Below are positions 7,253 to 17,927 of a DNA stretch of 64,000 bases, piece after piece. The DNA comes from Porphyromonas crevioricanis. Lineage in GTDB: Bacteria; Bacteroidota; Bacteroidia; Bacteroidales; Porphyromonadaceae. How positions within the stretch are numbered: the first letter of the stretch is position 1; every line of letters begins with the position of its first letter. A program made the translations under genes and the position numbers. The notes below the pieces were generated by a model. That model was not told the DNA's origin, made no database searches, and saw only the letters and a program-made list of their open reading frames with translations. Location: assembly GCF_900167225.1 (NCBI RefSeq), contig NZ_FUXH01000001.1:1-64000 (forward strand), in the 5' to 3' direction.

Positions 7253-9583
7253 CTATTCTTCCAGCAAGTCGAGTCCGATCCCAACCGAATCGTCCTCTTC
7301 GCTATGTTGATTCTCTTCGCTGCTACCGCAGGGCGAGAAGCCTTTGGGGATCTCAAAAGCCTCGTTCGGGTCGTATCCGAGAGACCTATTCGAGTAAACG
7401 AGTCGCATAAACTCCCCGAAAATAGGCAAAGCTGAGGCTGCTCCCTGACCGATAGACATGGAGTCGAAGTGAATACTTCTATCTTCTCCTCCTACCCAAC
7501 AACCGGCTACCAGAGAAGGAGTGAAGCCGACAAACCAGGCATCGCTATGATTCTGCGTTGTACCTGTTTTGCCACCAAGAGGCATCTTGAGGTTGTGACG
7601 AGAGCGCAACCTGCCACCTGTACCACCATCTATCACCGCTCTCATCATCGTGAGCATCTTGAGGGCAGCATCTTGAGAGAGAACTTCTGTAGTTTTGGGA
7701 ACGAAATTGGCCAAAACATTGCCATGCTGATCTTCTATGCGAGTAATGAAAAGCGGATCGACACGAATTCCGTTGCCGACAAAAGTACTGTAGGCACTGA
7801 CCATCTCTCCTATCGAAGCATCTGCTGTACCGAGACAGAGAGATACATCCGGGTACTCTATGATGCCATTTAGCCCGTAGCTTCTGAGCAGCCGCACAAA
7901 AGTATAAGGAGAGGTCAGCCCCATAAGGTATGCCGTTACCCAGTTGTCGGAATTTTGCAAGCCCCACTTGATACTTACCATTTCTCCCACACGTCGGCTT
8001 GAGCCTCGAGGTGTCCATGGTTTTCCTCCCTGTGTGTAGAGCGTTTGTGGTACATGCAGCATCATATCGCAAGGTGTGAGCCCATCGGTCATGGCAAGGG
8101 AATAGAGGAAAGGTTTGATTGTAGATCCCACCTGTCTTCTCCCTCTACTTACCATGTCGTATTGGAAAGTTGCGAAGTTAATCCCTCCTACATAGGCTTT
8201 GATATGCCCATTGTGCGGGTTCATGGCCATGAACCCTGTCCGCATTAGACTTTTGAGGTACACAATGGAGTCGAGAGGGGACATCACGGTATCTCTCATA
8301 CCTTGCCAGCTCCAGACTTGCATCTTACGTTTCTTGTTGAAAGAAGCCAGTATCTCTGCTTCGGAAAGACCTTCTTTTTGTGCTACTCTCCAGCGATCGG
8401 ATTGTCGCATGGCCCGTTTGAGGATTTGTTGTTTCTCTTCTTTGCCTATTTGGGAGGAGAAGGGAGCATAAGATTTCCCTGCTTTTTCTCTGTCGAAAGC
8501 CGGTTGCAGTACATCAGCCATTTGCTTGCGCACAGCCTGTTCGGCATAGCGTTGCATGGGAAGAGAAAGAGTGGTGTATATCTTTAATCCATCGGTGTAG
8601 AGATTTTTCCCATTTTTTTCACACCAGCCATAGGCTGGGTCTGTTTCCCAAGCCAAGCTATCGGCCGTATATTCCTCTTTTTGCCAAGATGCATAGTTCG
8701 ATCGCTTGGGTTTTTTTGCCGAGAGCATTAACCGTACTCGTTCTCGGAAATAGGGAGCTTCTCCCTCCTTGTGGCTATTCCTGTGGAAAGAGATACGTAG
8801 TGGAAGCTTGGATATGGAGTCGCATTGCGCTTGAGTCAGGTAGTTGGCTTTGGCCATTTGTTCCAGCACAACATTCCGGCGCATCAAAGAGCGTTCTACA
8901 GAAGCCTCCAATACAGGATTGTATGCAGCCGGGTTTTTACACATACCGACCAAAGTGGCTGCTTCTTGTATATTCAGGTTTTCTGGGCTTTTCCCGAAGT
9001 AAGTGTAGGCGGCTGAGCGGATCCCTACGGCATTGTACAAGAAGTCGAATTGATTGAGGTACATCGAGAGGATCTCGTCCTTGGTATAGTAGCGTTCCAG
9101 TTGGATCGCAATAATCCACTCAATAGGCTTCTGCAACACTCGGGTAAACACATTTTCGGCTGTAGGGGAGTAAAGCATCTTGGCCAGCTGCTGTGTGATG
9201 GTAGAGCCTCCTCCTCCGCTTTTTTGCCCTAGCAGACCTCTCTTGACTATTGCGCGCGACAAAGCTCGATAGTCTATGCCGGAGTGCTGCCGGAAGCGCA
9301 CGTCTTCAGTTGCAATGAGGGCATTTACGATATTATCCGACAAGTCGTTGTAAGAAACGTACACCCGATTGGCTCCGGATTGAGAATAGGAGCCTAATAC
9401 TTCGCCTTCAGCAGAGAATACCTGTGAGGCGAATTTGTCGATCGGGTTTTGTAGTTGCTCGATGGCAGGCATATAACCAATAGCCCCCTTAGCTATGAGA
9501 GTGACAACGACCAATAGGCCAATCCAAAAGAGACCGAAGAGTCCCCAGAGGGTTCCGAGGATGATTTTGGTGCTTTTCTTCAT
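7253..9583 (-). CDS. pbp1A: Bifunctional penicillin-binding protein 1A
   Basis: Class A penicillin-binding protein of 776 residues that polymerises glycan strands and crosslinks peptidoglycan in the periplasm. One N-terminal membrane anchor (about residues 7-30). The GT51 glycosyltransferase domain carries EDVRFRQHSGID near residue 93 and GGGGSTITQQLAKML. The transpeptidase domain carries the serine motif GSTIKPF (about 485), SDN (in QNSDNWVTAY) and KTGT (about 670). The C-terminal tail is acidic (SEEDDSVGIGLDLLEE). Length and domain order are typical. A TACCTTTG -7 element lies 45 bp upstream. Confidence 0.95.
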   Translation of the reverse strand: MKKSTKIILGTLWGLFGLFWIGLLVVVTLIAKGAIGYMPAIEQLQNPIDKFASQVFSAEGEVLGSYSQSGANRVYVSYNDLSDNIVNALIATEDVRFRQHSGIDYRALSRAIVKRGLLGQKSGGGGSTITQQLAKMLYSPTAENVFTRVLQKPIEWIIAIQLERYYTKDEILSMYLNQFDFLYNAVGIRSAAYTYFGKSPENLNIQEAATLVGMCKNPAAYNPVLEASVERSLMRRNVVLEQMAKANYLTQAQCDSISKLPLRISFHRNSHKEGEAPYFRERVRLMLSAKKPKRSNYASWQKEEYTADSLAWETDPAYGWCEKNGKNLYTDGLKIYTTLSLPMQRYAEQAVRKQMADVLQPAFDREKAGKSYAPFSSQIGKEEKQQILKRAMRQSDRWRVAQKEGLSEAEILASFNKKRKMQVWSWQGMRDTVMSPLDSIVYLKSLMRTGFMAMNPHNGHIKAYVGGINFATFQYDMVSRGRRQVGSTIKPFLYSLAMTDGLTPCDMMLHVPQTLYTQGGKPWTPRGSSRRVGEMVSIKWGLQNSDNWVTAYLMGLTSPYTFVRLLRSYGLNGIIEYPDVSLCLGTADASIGEMVSAYSTFVGNGIRVDPLFITRIEDQHGNVLANFVPKTTEVLSQDAALKMLTMMRAVIDGGTGGRLRSRHNLKMPLGGKTGTTQNHSDAWFVGFTPSLVAGCWVGGEDRSIHFDSMSIGQGAASALPIFGEFMRLVYSNRSLGYDPNEAFEIPKGFSPCGSSEENQHSEEDDSVGIGLDLLEE

Positions 9584-9627
9584 TTATTCTTTTGTATCGA
9601 TGTGTAATACTATACTTTTTGCACGCC

Positions 9628-9635
9628 CAAAGGTA
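9628..9635 (-). promoter_or_regulatory. -7 promoter element of pbp1A
   Basis: TACCTTTG on the minus strand, matching the Bacteroidetes TAnnTTTG consensus, 45 bp before the pbp1A start. No clear -33 TTTG was found. Confidence 0.45.
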
Positions 9636-9744
9636 GCAAAGCTATCCCGATACCGAGACAGAGGGTTCGAGCTTTGCGGGGGATAGGTATCCGAATACGA
9701 TCGCTCTGTTTCGCCTTTCCCCTCGCTCATGGATTGCATGATGC

Positions 9745-12700
9745 TTATTGTGTCAGGTTGAATCGTAGAGAGACTCCAAAATTGCTGTTTCGTATCGGGA
9801 AAGAGGCCGTACTCACCAACGGTCGATTTAGATCCCAGTCATAGAAAGCTCGGAATGTGAGCATTCTACTGATTTGGTAGTCTGCACTGATCTTAATTTT
9901 TACAGCGAGGTTTCCGGCTGTTGCCTGAGAGAATCGGTCTTGTATCTTGCGAATGAGGGTTGAGGAGTTGTTAATGCTAAACTCTGCTCTTGTGGTGAGA
10001 GCTCCTCCGCTTCGTTGAGGCATTTCTTTTGCCTTCTTTCCCTTGGGCTTACGTCGTAGACCTATTTTTTTTGCAAAGTCGTTTTCCTTATAACTCAAAG
10101 CGACAGAGGCCTCGTTGGTCGATGTCTCTATAATCTGGAAGGCGGACAGATTGAGCTTTATGTTCCTGCGCTTTCTCCATTCTGTAGCCACTCCAATGCC
10201 GTTGAGGAAGGTCATATCCACCCCGATGAGAGGATAGAAGCTCTCATCCAAAGTAACCCCAGGGATCTCATACGGAGCAGCCCCGATGAAATTGTTGTTT
10301 GTAGAGACAGACGGATCTCCTTTGATGAATTGATCTTGCACTGTTATTGCTTGTTGTGCCCTTGGCAAAAATCCCAAATTATCATCGGTATCGGAGGCTG
10401 GTACCCAAGAGAGGGAGGAGGTATAGCTGTCTACCCGATAGGTGGAGGTATAGGAATGCCTGATACTGAAGTTGCTGAATATCGCTCGGAATGCCGGGAG
10501 TTTGGATAAGCCATTGTAGGAGATATTCCAGTTCGGCATTATCGATGCAAGAGCTGGGAATGGGTTTAGCCCTATCTTGTCAGGGTTGCCTATCATGGTA
10601 TAGGAGGAGAGGAAGGCCGGGATAAGTACTTCGGGGCTGTTTTGCCTGATGTCGAGTTGGTTTATATCTATTTCTTTCCCAGCCAAGCCTTTTTCTATGA
10701 AAGGAGACGAGTGTGGATAACGTCCGCCCTGATAGGACTGTCTGATTCGCTCGGTAATCCGTTCTCTTGCATTGAGGAAGTTATTGAAGTCGGGAGAGGA
10801 ATAGCCATCACGGCCATCCGCAGAGAAAAAGAAGCCTTTTAGCCCGATTATCGTCATCACAAAGTTCCCGCCATAGGTCTGTGGAGATCCATTCAGAGTA
10901 TAGCTTGTCTGTGTCTGTCTGGAGTCGGATCGTTTGGCTGATAGGGTAATCCGCAACTCTTTGATTGGCTCCAAAGTGAGTTTGGCATCGACGTTGTCCG
11001 ATACCGTATAAGTTGCTGGATTCACATTCTGTTCGGATCTGAGCAGCCAGCCTTTTTCGTTTGCTTTGGATACGAAACTATTGTCTGTGAGGCCGAAAGC
11101 AAAGTCCAGACCGGGGGCCAGCCCCTCTGGCAAATGCCCTTGACCTCCTGCTGCCTGTATATTGGGGAGGAACCCAGGGAGATTGAGTCCGGAACTACGT
11201 TTGTAACTGAGAGAGAAGTCCCGTATGCCCATCAAGAAGTAACCTATCCGATCTCCCAATCCCTGAAGCAGTGGGTTTTCTTTGGGGAGAGGAGCTGTCA
11301 TGCTGATTTCTATCTCTACGCTGTCCTTGTTGAGTATCTCTATCCTGTTCCGGTCGAGCTTTCTGCTGCGGATAGGGTAGGGTTTGCCGTCGACTTTTGC
11401 AGTGATTAGTGCCGGATAGTTCTTGAGCCCGTGCTCAATAATGGTCGTACTATCGGTTTTCAACTTCACTCGCTGTATTGTCGGAGGGGGGAGTTGAGAC
11501 TTCTTTTTCTCCTTGCCGGCAGGTCTGTTTATTCTCTCTTCCACACCCTTGAAGTACGGAATTTTGCGCATGAGTTTTACCAAACTCAGGTTGATGCGTC
11601 CATCGAGACTCAACTGGTTGCGGATAATATTCCCTACTTCCAGACCCTGAGCAGCCCGTGCCCCCTTGTCCCAGTTGTACGTGGCATTGTAGTTGGCAGA
11701 GCCATCTATCCACTCCAAAGCCGGTATCTTGGTTGTCGGCAGGGTATACGAAGCTGTGGCCACCTGATCGTAGTGCAGGGGGGTCCCCAGCTGACGAAGA
11801 GACATCATTACGGAGTCTTGCCAGACTTTGTACTGGTCGGGGTTTAACTCTCTATTTACCTGAACGTGGGGCTCCTCTATGCGAGCATTGGTTCCGGAGC
11901 GGAAAGAGAGTCGCAAGGAGTTGGTCAGGTTCCAATTGACCGACAGAGAGCGATCCCATATAAAACTTTGCATGAAAGTCGCCGGAAGTTTTACGCCTTC
12001 CCCGATGCCGGGATTGAAGTTGCGTACCTGTTGCTCTTGGTAGTTACGCACCAGATTGGTTCGGAAATTTATCCTATTAGGAAGCAGATTGATGCCCCAT
12101 TCGCTCAGTCCCTTTCCATCCCCTTGTGTCGGTTGCTTTTGCCTTAGATTTCGGCGAGGAAGGTTCCCTATTTCTGTATTTGCATTTTGTTTCTCCTTTC
12201 TTTTTTCTCCTTTTGAGAGGAAAGCAAAAGGTTTGAAAGGAGGCAGCAGCGGAGCATAGTCGTAGGTGATGCCTGCATTCCAATTGGTCGTCTTGTCGTA
12301 CTCGATATCCGGTGTATGCTTGTCCACACCCGTAAAGGCGTAGTTGAAAGAGAAGTTGGCCGGATCGTACGGCATTGGATTTTTACTTTTGATATTGATC
12401 CTCATGTTGGCCAAAGACAAGCTCTTGGAGGTGTTCCTTGATATCGTAAGGCGTTCTATCGAATCTCTTTGGCTTTTGTTGGGTGCTGCATTTAATGCTT
12501 CTCGTAGCAGAACATCCTGATCAAGAGGATTGTACTGCGGGGTGATTACTTCGTCCGAGATCGTATAGTAGAGGGGTATCGACACATTTGCTTTGGGAGG
12601 GAGCAGTTTGCCCAGTTCTATATTGGCGGTCAGGTTGAGCTGTCGGTTGTCCTCCAAAGAGCGTTGAGATAGGCGTTGATCCAAGGCTCCAAATCCGGCG

Positions 12701-15700
12701 GACGTATATCGCCCTCGCACGTTGAGGTTACCGAGGTCGGATAGTTGCACATTGAGATTGCCTCCTGCAGCCCAACCTCCTTCTTCCTGATAGTCAGTGA
12801 CTCTCAATTCGTTTACCCATATCTCCACACTTTTGATCTGGTTGGCTCCGTTACGAACCCCGATCATGATAGTTCGTACATTCGATAGGGAAGGATTTCC
12901 CAATACGCTGATAGTGGCACGGCTGTTGTCCGGGTCAGGGCGAGAGTAGAGCTTGTAGAAGCCCGACATGGAGTTTTCCGCATTTCTTCTCACCTTGAGG
13001 TTTGTGAGATTGCGTATGGAAACATCGAAATAGTTGGCATCCGGCCATACAGCGCGTCTGTCGGCATCGCTTTGCTGGCTGTAAACTCCCGAAGGTGTGA
13101 TTTGCAAAGGCACCGCATATTCGTAGTAGTTATTGCGGTAGTCCGATCCCAGACGAATGAAAGCATATAGATCTCCTGTGGTGGTACCGGTGTCTTCCTC
13201 CAGAACCCTCTCAGCGTGGGTGAACATTTGGAGCCTGCTGTATCGCCTCAGATCATATTGCACATTCTTATATACCGCTCTGGCATCTCCCGGAGCCAAA
13301 TGGTGTATTTTAAGGCTGAGCGATTGCTCATTTTGCTGTGTACTCTGGGCTTGTTGCGGATCCAAGGAGCGAAGAACTCCCGGCGGTAACACATAGTTGA
13401 TCGGCTTGCGGTCTCCATTTTCCTCTATGTTTACTGCGCTGACTTCCATAGTTGCATCCGAAGTGGGAGCTGTGGAGGGGTCATGCAGCTCTTGGGTATA
13501 GCTACGCCAGTCTCCACGCACTAATTTGAGGGTGCCGAAGCGTAGTTTTGTCTCATCCTTGAATGAGGTCAGGTACATACGCATATAGCGAATTGTCTTG
13601 AAGTCGCTTATGCCACCGATTGAGTTTTGGTATTTGTGTACAGGGACTTTGAATTGGTACCAAGTTACCTCTCCCCACTGCCCGTTGCGAAGCTTAACCC
13701 TCGTATCCCTTTTGTCTACAATATGGTTGGAGCCAATCTGCATATCTTGAGGACGGAGCGAGATACGGTACTCGAAGTATTTCTCCGTCTCGTTCAGCGT
13801 ATTGTCCTGGTTGATATCCTCTACGTCCGGCACAACGCGGCTGGCCACGCTAAATTCATCCCCTTCCCCGGCTTGTGCCGAGTTGCTTTCCGTGCCATTG
13901 TAGTACTTGTATCGCTCTATGATAGACAGACGTGAGGCATCGTAGTCCCGACCTCTATAGTGATGGAAGTTGTCCCCTGCTGGGTCGTTGAGAGGGCTTT
14001 GTGGATCCTCCTGCCACAAATTGAGAGTTTGAGCCGAGACAATCCCTTTGAGTTTGGCTATGTAGTCCGTGTAGGAGGAGAAGGCCAACTCCTCTTCCGT
14101 GCTGAGACCATTGAAGCCGACATCTTGCTTTTTGCGTGCTCCGGGGGTATTGTCGAAAGCATAACCTGTCCCTTGCCGTTTAGGCACTTTCCCCCAAACC
14201 GTTGTTTCGGTTGCATCGGGATCATCATTGATAGGCATCCCGTTTTCAAAGAACTTTTTCTCGTCTTTGAGCACTTCCTCCGATACTTCCCCCAGATTGA
14301 TATACAGATCTCCCCCGCTTGCGGTGTTATCGTAGACAAAAGGATCCATGAGCCAAAACTCTATATACTCAATGTTAGAGGCTTCAAAGTCGCTTTGGTC
14401 TATCTTGCGCATGATCCCTCCCCACATCTTCTCCGGTCGGGTGAATAGTCCATCAGCCCCCATATCCACGGTGTTGAGGTTATACGGACCACGCTGACCG
14501 GGGTAGTAGGTCAGATTCAGGGTGTTGATGTAGCTCTGCTGGGCAATACTCTCTTCCCGGTAGGGAAAAAGTTCATTGGTCTCTATCTCGCGTACAAAGT
14601 GGTTGCTGAGTTGCTCCAAGTCGTTACGCAAATAAGAAGGAGTCAGAGAGCTATGCTCACGAGTAAAGAGAGGATCGATGTAATACCACGAGAGGAGTGC
14701 TCGCCTGTTGCCATATTCCAAGTCGTTGGTTTTGGCAGCCTCCGGAAAGAGAGGACTGGCTGTGTCTTGGAAAGGAGTGGAGCTTAGCATCCATGAATAG
14801 GGATTAAGCAGATCTATTGTGCTTTGTGAGCTTTCAAAGTCATCCAGATAGCTGTATCCTTTGGCATATCGACCTTCGTAATGCCCCGGTATCAGATGTG
14901 CAAATTCTGCATTAAGGCTGACTTCGGATGGCTTGGTGAGAGAGAGTAGGGGCAGGGCATCGAACATGTTGGTGAGCCATTGCGATTTGGTTCGGTAACT
15001 CATATTGATACCCCACAAGGTATTTTTCAGGGATTCCGATCCATAGGCCGTCTTCGTTGTCAGAGGCAATTCCGAAAGGTGCATGACGGTAGCACCGAGC
15101 GAAAAGTCCTTGCTGAAGTTGTAGTTCAAGTCCAATCCCAACATGGTCTTGCGTTGCATGTTGAAGAATCCCCTGTTTTCGAGAGATACATCTATGCGGC
15201 TGCCGGAAGCTAAGATACTCGGGTTGGTGATACGTACCGTACCGGACATATAGTCCACAGTGTAGTCTACGTTCTCGGTCAACAATACCCCCCCTGCCGT
15301 TACTCGTACAGAGCCGGGAGTGACATTCGTTGCTCCAAGAGAAATCTCACCGGAGGTTGAGGCTTGATACTCACCCCTGAGCAGGAATTTGTTCTTTTCG
15401 GCTACCTGCCTGGCTGCCACGGCTGTGGTATCATACAATTCCTGAAAGATGTATTTTTTCGCCAAGGCTTCTGACCCGAGGGCTTTGCCTAATGTTTTGC
15501 CGAAAGGCTGTACGGTGGGGAATATGATAAGTCCCTTTTGAGATAGCACGGTATAGCCCTCTACATAGTCAAAAGTTCCGTCAGGGTAGGGTTCTTGCCG
15601 TCTGTCCAGCCGGTCTGCACCCAGTACACCTAATAGCATTTTCCCTTTGATGGGGCCATCGTTGATAAAGGGTTGGGCGATGCCGGCCGAGTCGCTTTGG

Positions 15701-17319
15701 TAATATATGTCCAGCCGGAAGCGATCAGCCTGCACGTTGTACACATTCGGGCCAAGGGAATAGATGTTTTTCATCATCAAGTCCCAGTAAGGAGCCGAAG
15801 GAGTCTGATGTGTTCCTTTGAGTAGCTTGACGTAAAGGTTGTCATTCGATTGATCTGGCTTATCGGTAGAGAACTCTCCCACTTGATATACCTGCCCCCC
15901 GTAGGTGTATTCGAATGCTACCCCCAAGACTTCATCGGGAGAGAGTCTGGTGTTGAGAGACAAGTAACCTAAGTTGCTGTTCAGAGTGTAATCTTCGGAT
16001 CTTAACCTGCGAGCACTCTCTATCTTTTCGTAGTCGCGCCCACTCTTGTACATAGCTCCGAGCAGTTGAGTGACTTTGTCTATTCGTCTGGCTCCCGGTA
16101 TGGATAAGATTGTTTCGTATAGAGAGTTTGCCCTGTTGTCCGGCAGTCCGGCAGTAGATCCGGTGGGTGTTACGCCCGGGCTGCTGATGTGCTTTGTTTC
16201 TCCGAGATCTGAAAAGGCTACGATATTGCGTGCTTCGTCAAAAGCCCCTCGTTTGTTGGTTACCCAAACTTCTATTCTGTTGATTTTTACTCCGGAGCTG
16301 ATAAAAGGCAGGGTGCTGAGTGCGTTGTCATATTCCTCCGAAAAGTAGTGTCCGAGGAAGAAGTGTCTGTTCTCATCGTAGGCATCTGCCGAAAGTTCAA
16401 AAGGCTGGGTCTGTGCTCCTCCTTGTGTAGATACATGTTTGGTCTCCGCCTCCTGCTGGCTGACCACAAGATCTACATCCAGCTTGCCGAACTGCATTTT
16501 GCTGTGTATGCCGAAGAGAGAAGATCCTCCTTGTATCAAAGAGTTACGGCTTGACATGGACACATCGCCAGCCTCTATCAATTTGATAATGTCGTCCTCT
16601 TCTCCTTCGTAGGACAGTTTGAGTTTCTTGGCATCGAAGTCGAAAGAAGACTCCGTGTTGTAGTTCATGTTGAAGTTCAGTTTGCTACCAACTGAGGCTT
16701 GCATACTGAGCTGTATCTTTTCGTTGAAGTCGAAAAATGTGTGGTTGCGAGCTCTCTCCGGAAGAGAGAGGTTTTCGGTAGCATTCGTTTTGACTCCTGC
16801 GAGTACTTCGGCCGATCCTTGTGTGCGTAGTCTGATCCCACCGGGGCCGAATACTTTTTCTGCAGGACCCAATTCAAAGTTCATCTCCAGTGGGTTGAAG
16901 CTCTTTTTGCCTTCGCTCTCTGCTGCGGCCCTGTCTTTATCAAGGAAATAGCTGTGTACCCCTCTCTGTTGCATATATCGCAAATACTCCGTTGGGGTAT
17001 AGGGGATCGGGGTGCCGATTGTCTTGCCTCCAAGCGTTGTGGTGAGTAAGTACATGCCAGTAACGGGATTGTAGACAAAAGATGTCTGTATATTATCCGG
17101 TGTTTTCAGATCCATGGGGTATCGTTTTTGCAGGTAACGATAATCCCTGGCTCCCAAAGGCTGTACGGGGAAGCGTAGCGTGTCTGTCGCTACGGAAGAT
17201 GCTGCTGCGTGGATGTGCTCACGCCCTTGAGCAAAGGTCAGCACCACCGCCACCAAGAGGAGGAGAGTTGGCAGGATATGCAGCGATCGATATGGATGTG
17301 TGCGGTTCGAGGGGCTCAC
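9745..17319 (-). CDS. sov: T9SS outer-membrane translocon Sov/SprA
   Basis: The giant beta-barrel channel of the type IX secretion system, which moves folded cargo such as gingipains and other CTD proteins across the outer membrane. The frame stays open far upstream, but that part overlaps ruvA and reads as non-protein-like. The first sensible start is GTG at 17319-17317, giving MSPSNRTHPYRSLHIL and a signal peptide (LPTLLLLVAVVLTFAQG), 2,524 residues in all, the usual SprA size. Recurrent Tyr/Asn-rich SprA_N-type segments run through the protein, and it ends in an amphipathic barrel strand (FGVSLRFNLTQ). The start lies 17 bp after the ruvA stop on the same strand, so the two are probably co-transcribed. 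Identity is confident; the exact start is inferred. Confidence 0.93.
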   Translation of the reverse strand: MSPSNRTHPYRSLHILPTLLLLVAVVLTFAQGREHIHAAASSVATDTLRFPVQPLGARDYRYLQKRYPMDLKTPDNIQTSFVYNPVTGMYLLTTTLGGKTIGTPIPYTPTEYLRYMQQRGVHSYFLDKDRAAAESEGKKSFNPLEMNFELGPAEKVFGPGGIRLRTQGSAEVLAGVKTNATENLSLPERARNHTFFDFNEKIQLSMQASVGSKLNFNMNYNTESSFDFDAKKLKLSYEGEEDDIIKLIEAGDVSMSSRNSLIQGGSSLFGIHSKMQFGKLDVDLVVSQQEAETKHVSTQGGAQTQPFELSADAYDENRHFFLGHYFSEEYDNALSTLPFISSGVKINRIEVWVTNKRGAFDEARNIVAFSDLGETKHISSPGVTPTGSTAGLPDNRANSLYETILSIPGARRIDKVTQLLGAMYKSGRDYEKIESARRLRSEDYTLNSNLGYLSLNTRLSPDEVLGVAFEYTYGGQVYQVGEFSTDKPDQSNDNLYVKLLKGTHQTPSAPYWDLMMKNIYSLGPNVYNVQADRFRLDIYYQSDSAGIAQPFINDGPIKGKMLLGVLGADRLDRRQEPYPDGTFDYVEGYTVLSQKGLIIFPTVQPFGKTLGKALGSEALAKKYIFQELYDTTAVAARQVAEKNKFLLRGEYQASTSGEISLGATNVTPGSVRVTAGGVLLTENVDYTVDYMSGTVRITNPSILASGSRIDVSLENRGFFNMQRKTMLGLDLNYNFSKDFSLGATVMHLSELPLTTKTAYGSESLKNTLWGINMSYRTKSQWLTNMFDALPLLSLTKPSEVSLNAEFAHLIPGHYEGRYAKGYSYLDDFESSQSTIDLLNPYSWMLSSTPFQDTASPLFPEAAKTNDLEYGNRRALLSWYYIDPLFTREHSSLTPSYLRNDLEQLSNHFVREIETNELFPYREESIAQQSYINTLNLTYYPGQRGPYNLNTVDMGADGLFTRPEKMWGGIMRKIDQSDFEASNIEYIEFWLMDPFVYDNTASGGDLYINLGEVSEEVLKDEKKFFENGMPINDDPDATETTVWGKVPKRQGTGYAFDNTPGARKKQDVGFNGLSTEEELAFSSYTDYIAKLKGIVSAQTLNLWQEDPQSPLNDPAGDNFHHYRGRDYDASRLSIIERYKYYNGTESNSAQAGEGDEFSVASRVVPDVEDINQDNTLNETEKYFEYRISLRPQDMQIGSNHIVDKRDTRVKLRNGQWGEVTWYQFKVPVHKYQNSIGGISDFKTIRYMRMYLTSFKDETKLRFGTLKLVRGDWRSYTQELHDPSTAPTSDATMEVSAVNIEENGDRKPINYVLPPGVLRSLDPQQAQSTQQNEQSLSLKIHHLAPGDARAVYKNVQYDLRRYSRLQMFTHAERVLEEDTGTTTGDLYAFIRLGSDYRNNYYEYAVPLQITPSGVYSQQSDADRRAVWPDANYFDVSIRNLTNLKVRRNAENSMSGFYKLYSRPDPDNSRATISVLGNPSLSNVRTIMIGVRNGANQIKSVEIWVNELRVTDYQEEGGWAAGGNLNVQLSDLGNLNVRGRYTSAGFGALDQRLSQRSLEDNRQLNLTANIELGKLLPPKANVSIPLYYTISDEVITPQYNPLDQDVLLREALNAAPNKSQRDSIERLTISRNTSKSLSLANMRINIKSKNPMPYDPANFSFNYAFTGVDKHTPDIEYDKTTNWNAGITYDYAPLLPPFKPFAFLSKGEKRKEKQNANTEIGNLPRRNLRQKQPTQGDGKGLSEWGINLLPNRINFRTNLVRNYQEQQVRNFNPGIGEGVKLPATFMQSFIWDRSLSVNWNLTNSLRLSFRSGTNARIEEPHVQVNRELNPDQYKVWQDSVMMSLRQLGTPLHYDQVATASYTLPTTKIPALEWIDGSANYNATYNWDKGARAAQGLEVGNIIRNQLSLDGRINLSLVKLMRKIPYFKGVEERINRPAGKEKKKSQLPPPTIQRVKLKTDSTTIIEHGLKNYPALITAKVDGKPYPIRSRKLDRNRIEILNKDSVEIEISMTAPLPKENPLLQGLGDRIGYFLMGIRDFSLSYKRSSGLNLPGFLPNIQAAGGQGHLPEGLAPGLDFAFGLTDNSFVSKANEKGWLLRSEQNVNPATYTVSDNVDAKLTLEPIKELRITLSAKRSDSRQTQTSYTLNGSPQTYGGNFVMTIIGLKGFFFSADGRDGYSSPDFNNFLNARERITERIRQSYQGGRYPHSSPFIEKGLAGKEIDINQLDIRQNSPEVLIPAFLSSYTMIGNPDKIGLNPFPALASIMPNWNISYNGLSKLPAFRAIFSNFSIRHSYTSTYRVDSYTSSLSWVPASDTDDNLGFLPRAQQAITVQDQFIKGDPSVSTNNNFIGAAPYEIPGVTLDESFYPLIGVDMTFLNGIGVATEWRKRRNIKLNLSAFQIIETSTNEASVALSYKENDFAKKIGLRRKPKGKKAKEMPQRSGGALTTRAEFSINNSSTLIRKIQDRFSQATAGNLAVKIKISADYQISRMLTFRAFYDWDLNRPLVSTASFPIRNSNFGVSLRFNLTQ

Positions 17320-17336
17320 CTTGGTATGTTGCTGTA

Positions 17337-17927
17337 TCAGAGACGGCGCAAAGCCTGTTTGATGAGGTCTTCCACTTCTATTGTCGGGTCGGATTCGCAA
17401 ATTTGCTTGATCACTTTGTGAATTGCCGCTTCCCCAAAGCCCAGTAGCTTGAGGGCTGAAGAAGCCTCGGACCGGACTGCTGTTCGATTGGCACTCACAG
17501 CCTTCCCACTCTCGGCTGGTATGGTGTCGAGATCTATTTTCCCTTTTAGGTCTACAATGATGCGCTGTGCCGTTTTGAGTCCGATCCCTTTTACCGATTT
17601 CAGAGTCTCCGCTTCTCCCATAGAGATTGCGGTCATTAGTTCGGAGGGAGCGAAGGAGGAGAGAATGATGCGAGCTGTGGACGGCCCCACTCCGGATACG
17701 GTGGTCAGTTTGCCGAATAGCTGTTGCTCCAATTTTGTGGCAAATCCATATAAAGTATAGGTGTCCTCCCGAATAATTTCGCTTACCCACAGTTTGACTT
17801 CGGTTTTATCCCTTATTGCACTGTAGGTTGTGAGTGAAATATTTAGTTCATAGCCGACACCCGTGCAGTCTATGATTGCTGCGGTGGGGCTAATGTCGGC
17901 CAATTGGCCATGGAGGTATGCTATCAT
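17337..17927 (-). CDS. ruvA: Holliday junction branch migration protein RuvA
   Basis: RuvA binds four-way Holliday junctions and loads the RuvB motor during recombinational repair. The 196-residue protein has the N-terminal OB fold (MIAYLHGQLADISPTAAII), two central helix-hairpin-helix motifs (TTVSGVGPSTARIIL and SVKGIGLKTAQRIIVDLKGK), and the C-terminal RuvB-interacting domain (SEASSALKLLGFGEAAI...). Length is typical. RuvB is not encoded nearby. The next gene downstream on the strand is sov, 17 bp away; this pairing has no obvious functional logic. Confidence 0.97.
   Translation of the reverse strand: MIAYLHGQLADISPTAAIIDCTGVGYELNISLTTYSAIRDKTEVKLWVSEIIREDTYTLYGFATKLEQQLFGKLTTVSGVGPSTARIILSSFAPSELMTAISMGEAETLKSVKGIGLKTAQRIIVDLKGKIDLDTIPAESGKAVSANRTAVRSEASSALKLLGFGEAAIHKVIKQICESDPTIEVEDLIKQALRRL

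Noticed and set aside
17320-17790. N-terminal extension of the sov frame through ruvA
   Set aside because: It lies entirely over the ruvA coding region on the same strand, its sequence is not protein-like, and the signal peptide begins only after GTG 17319.
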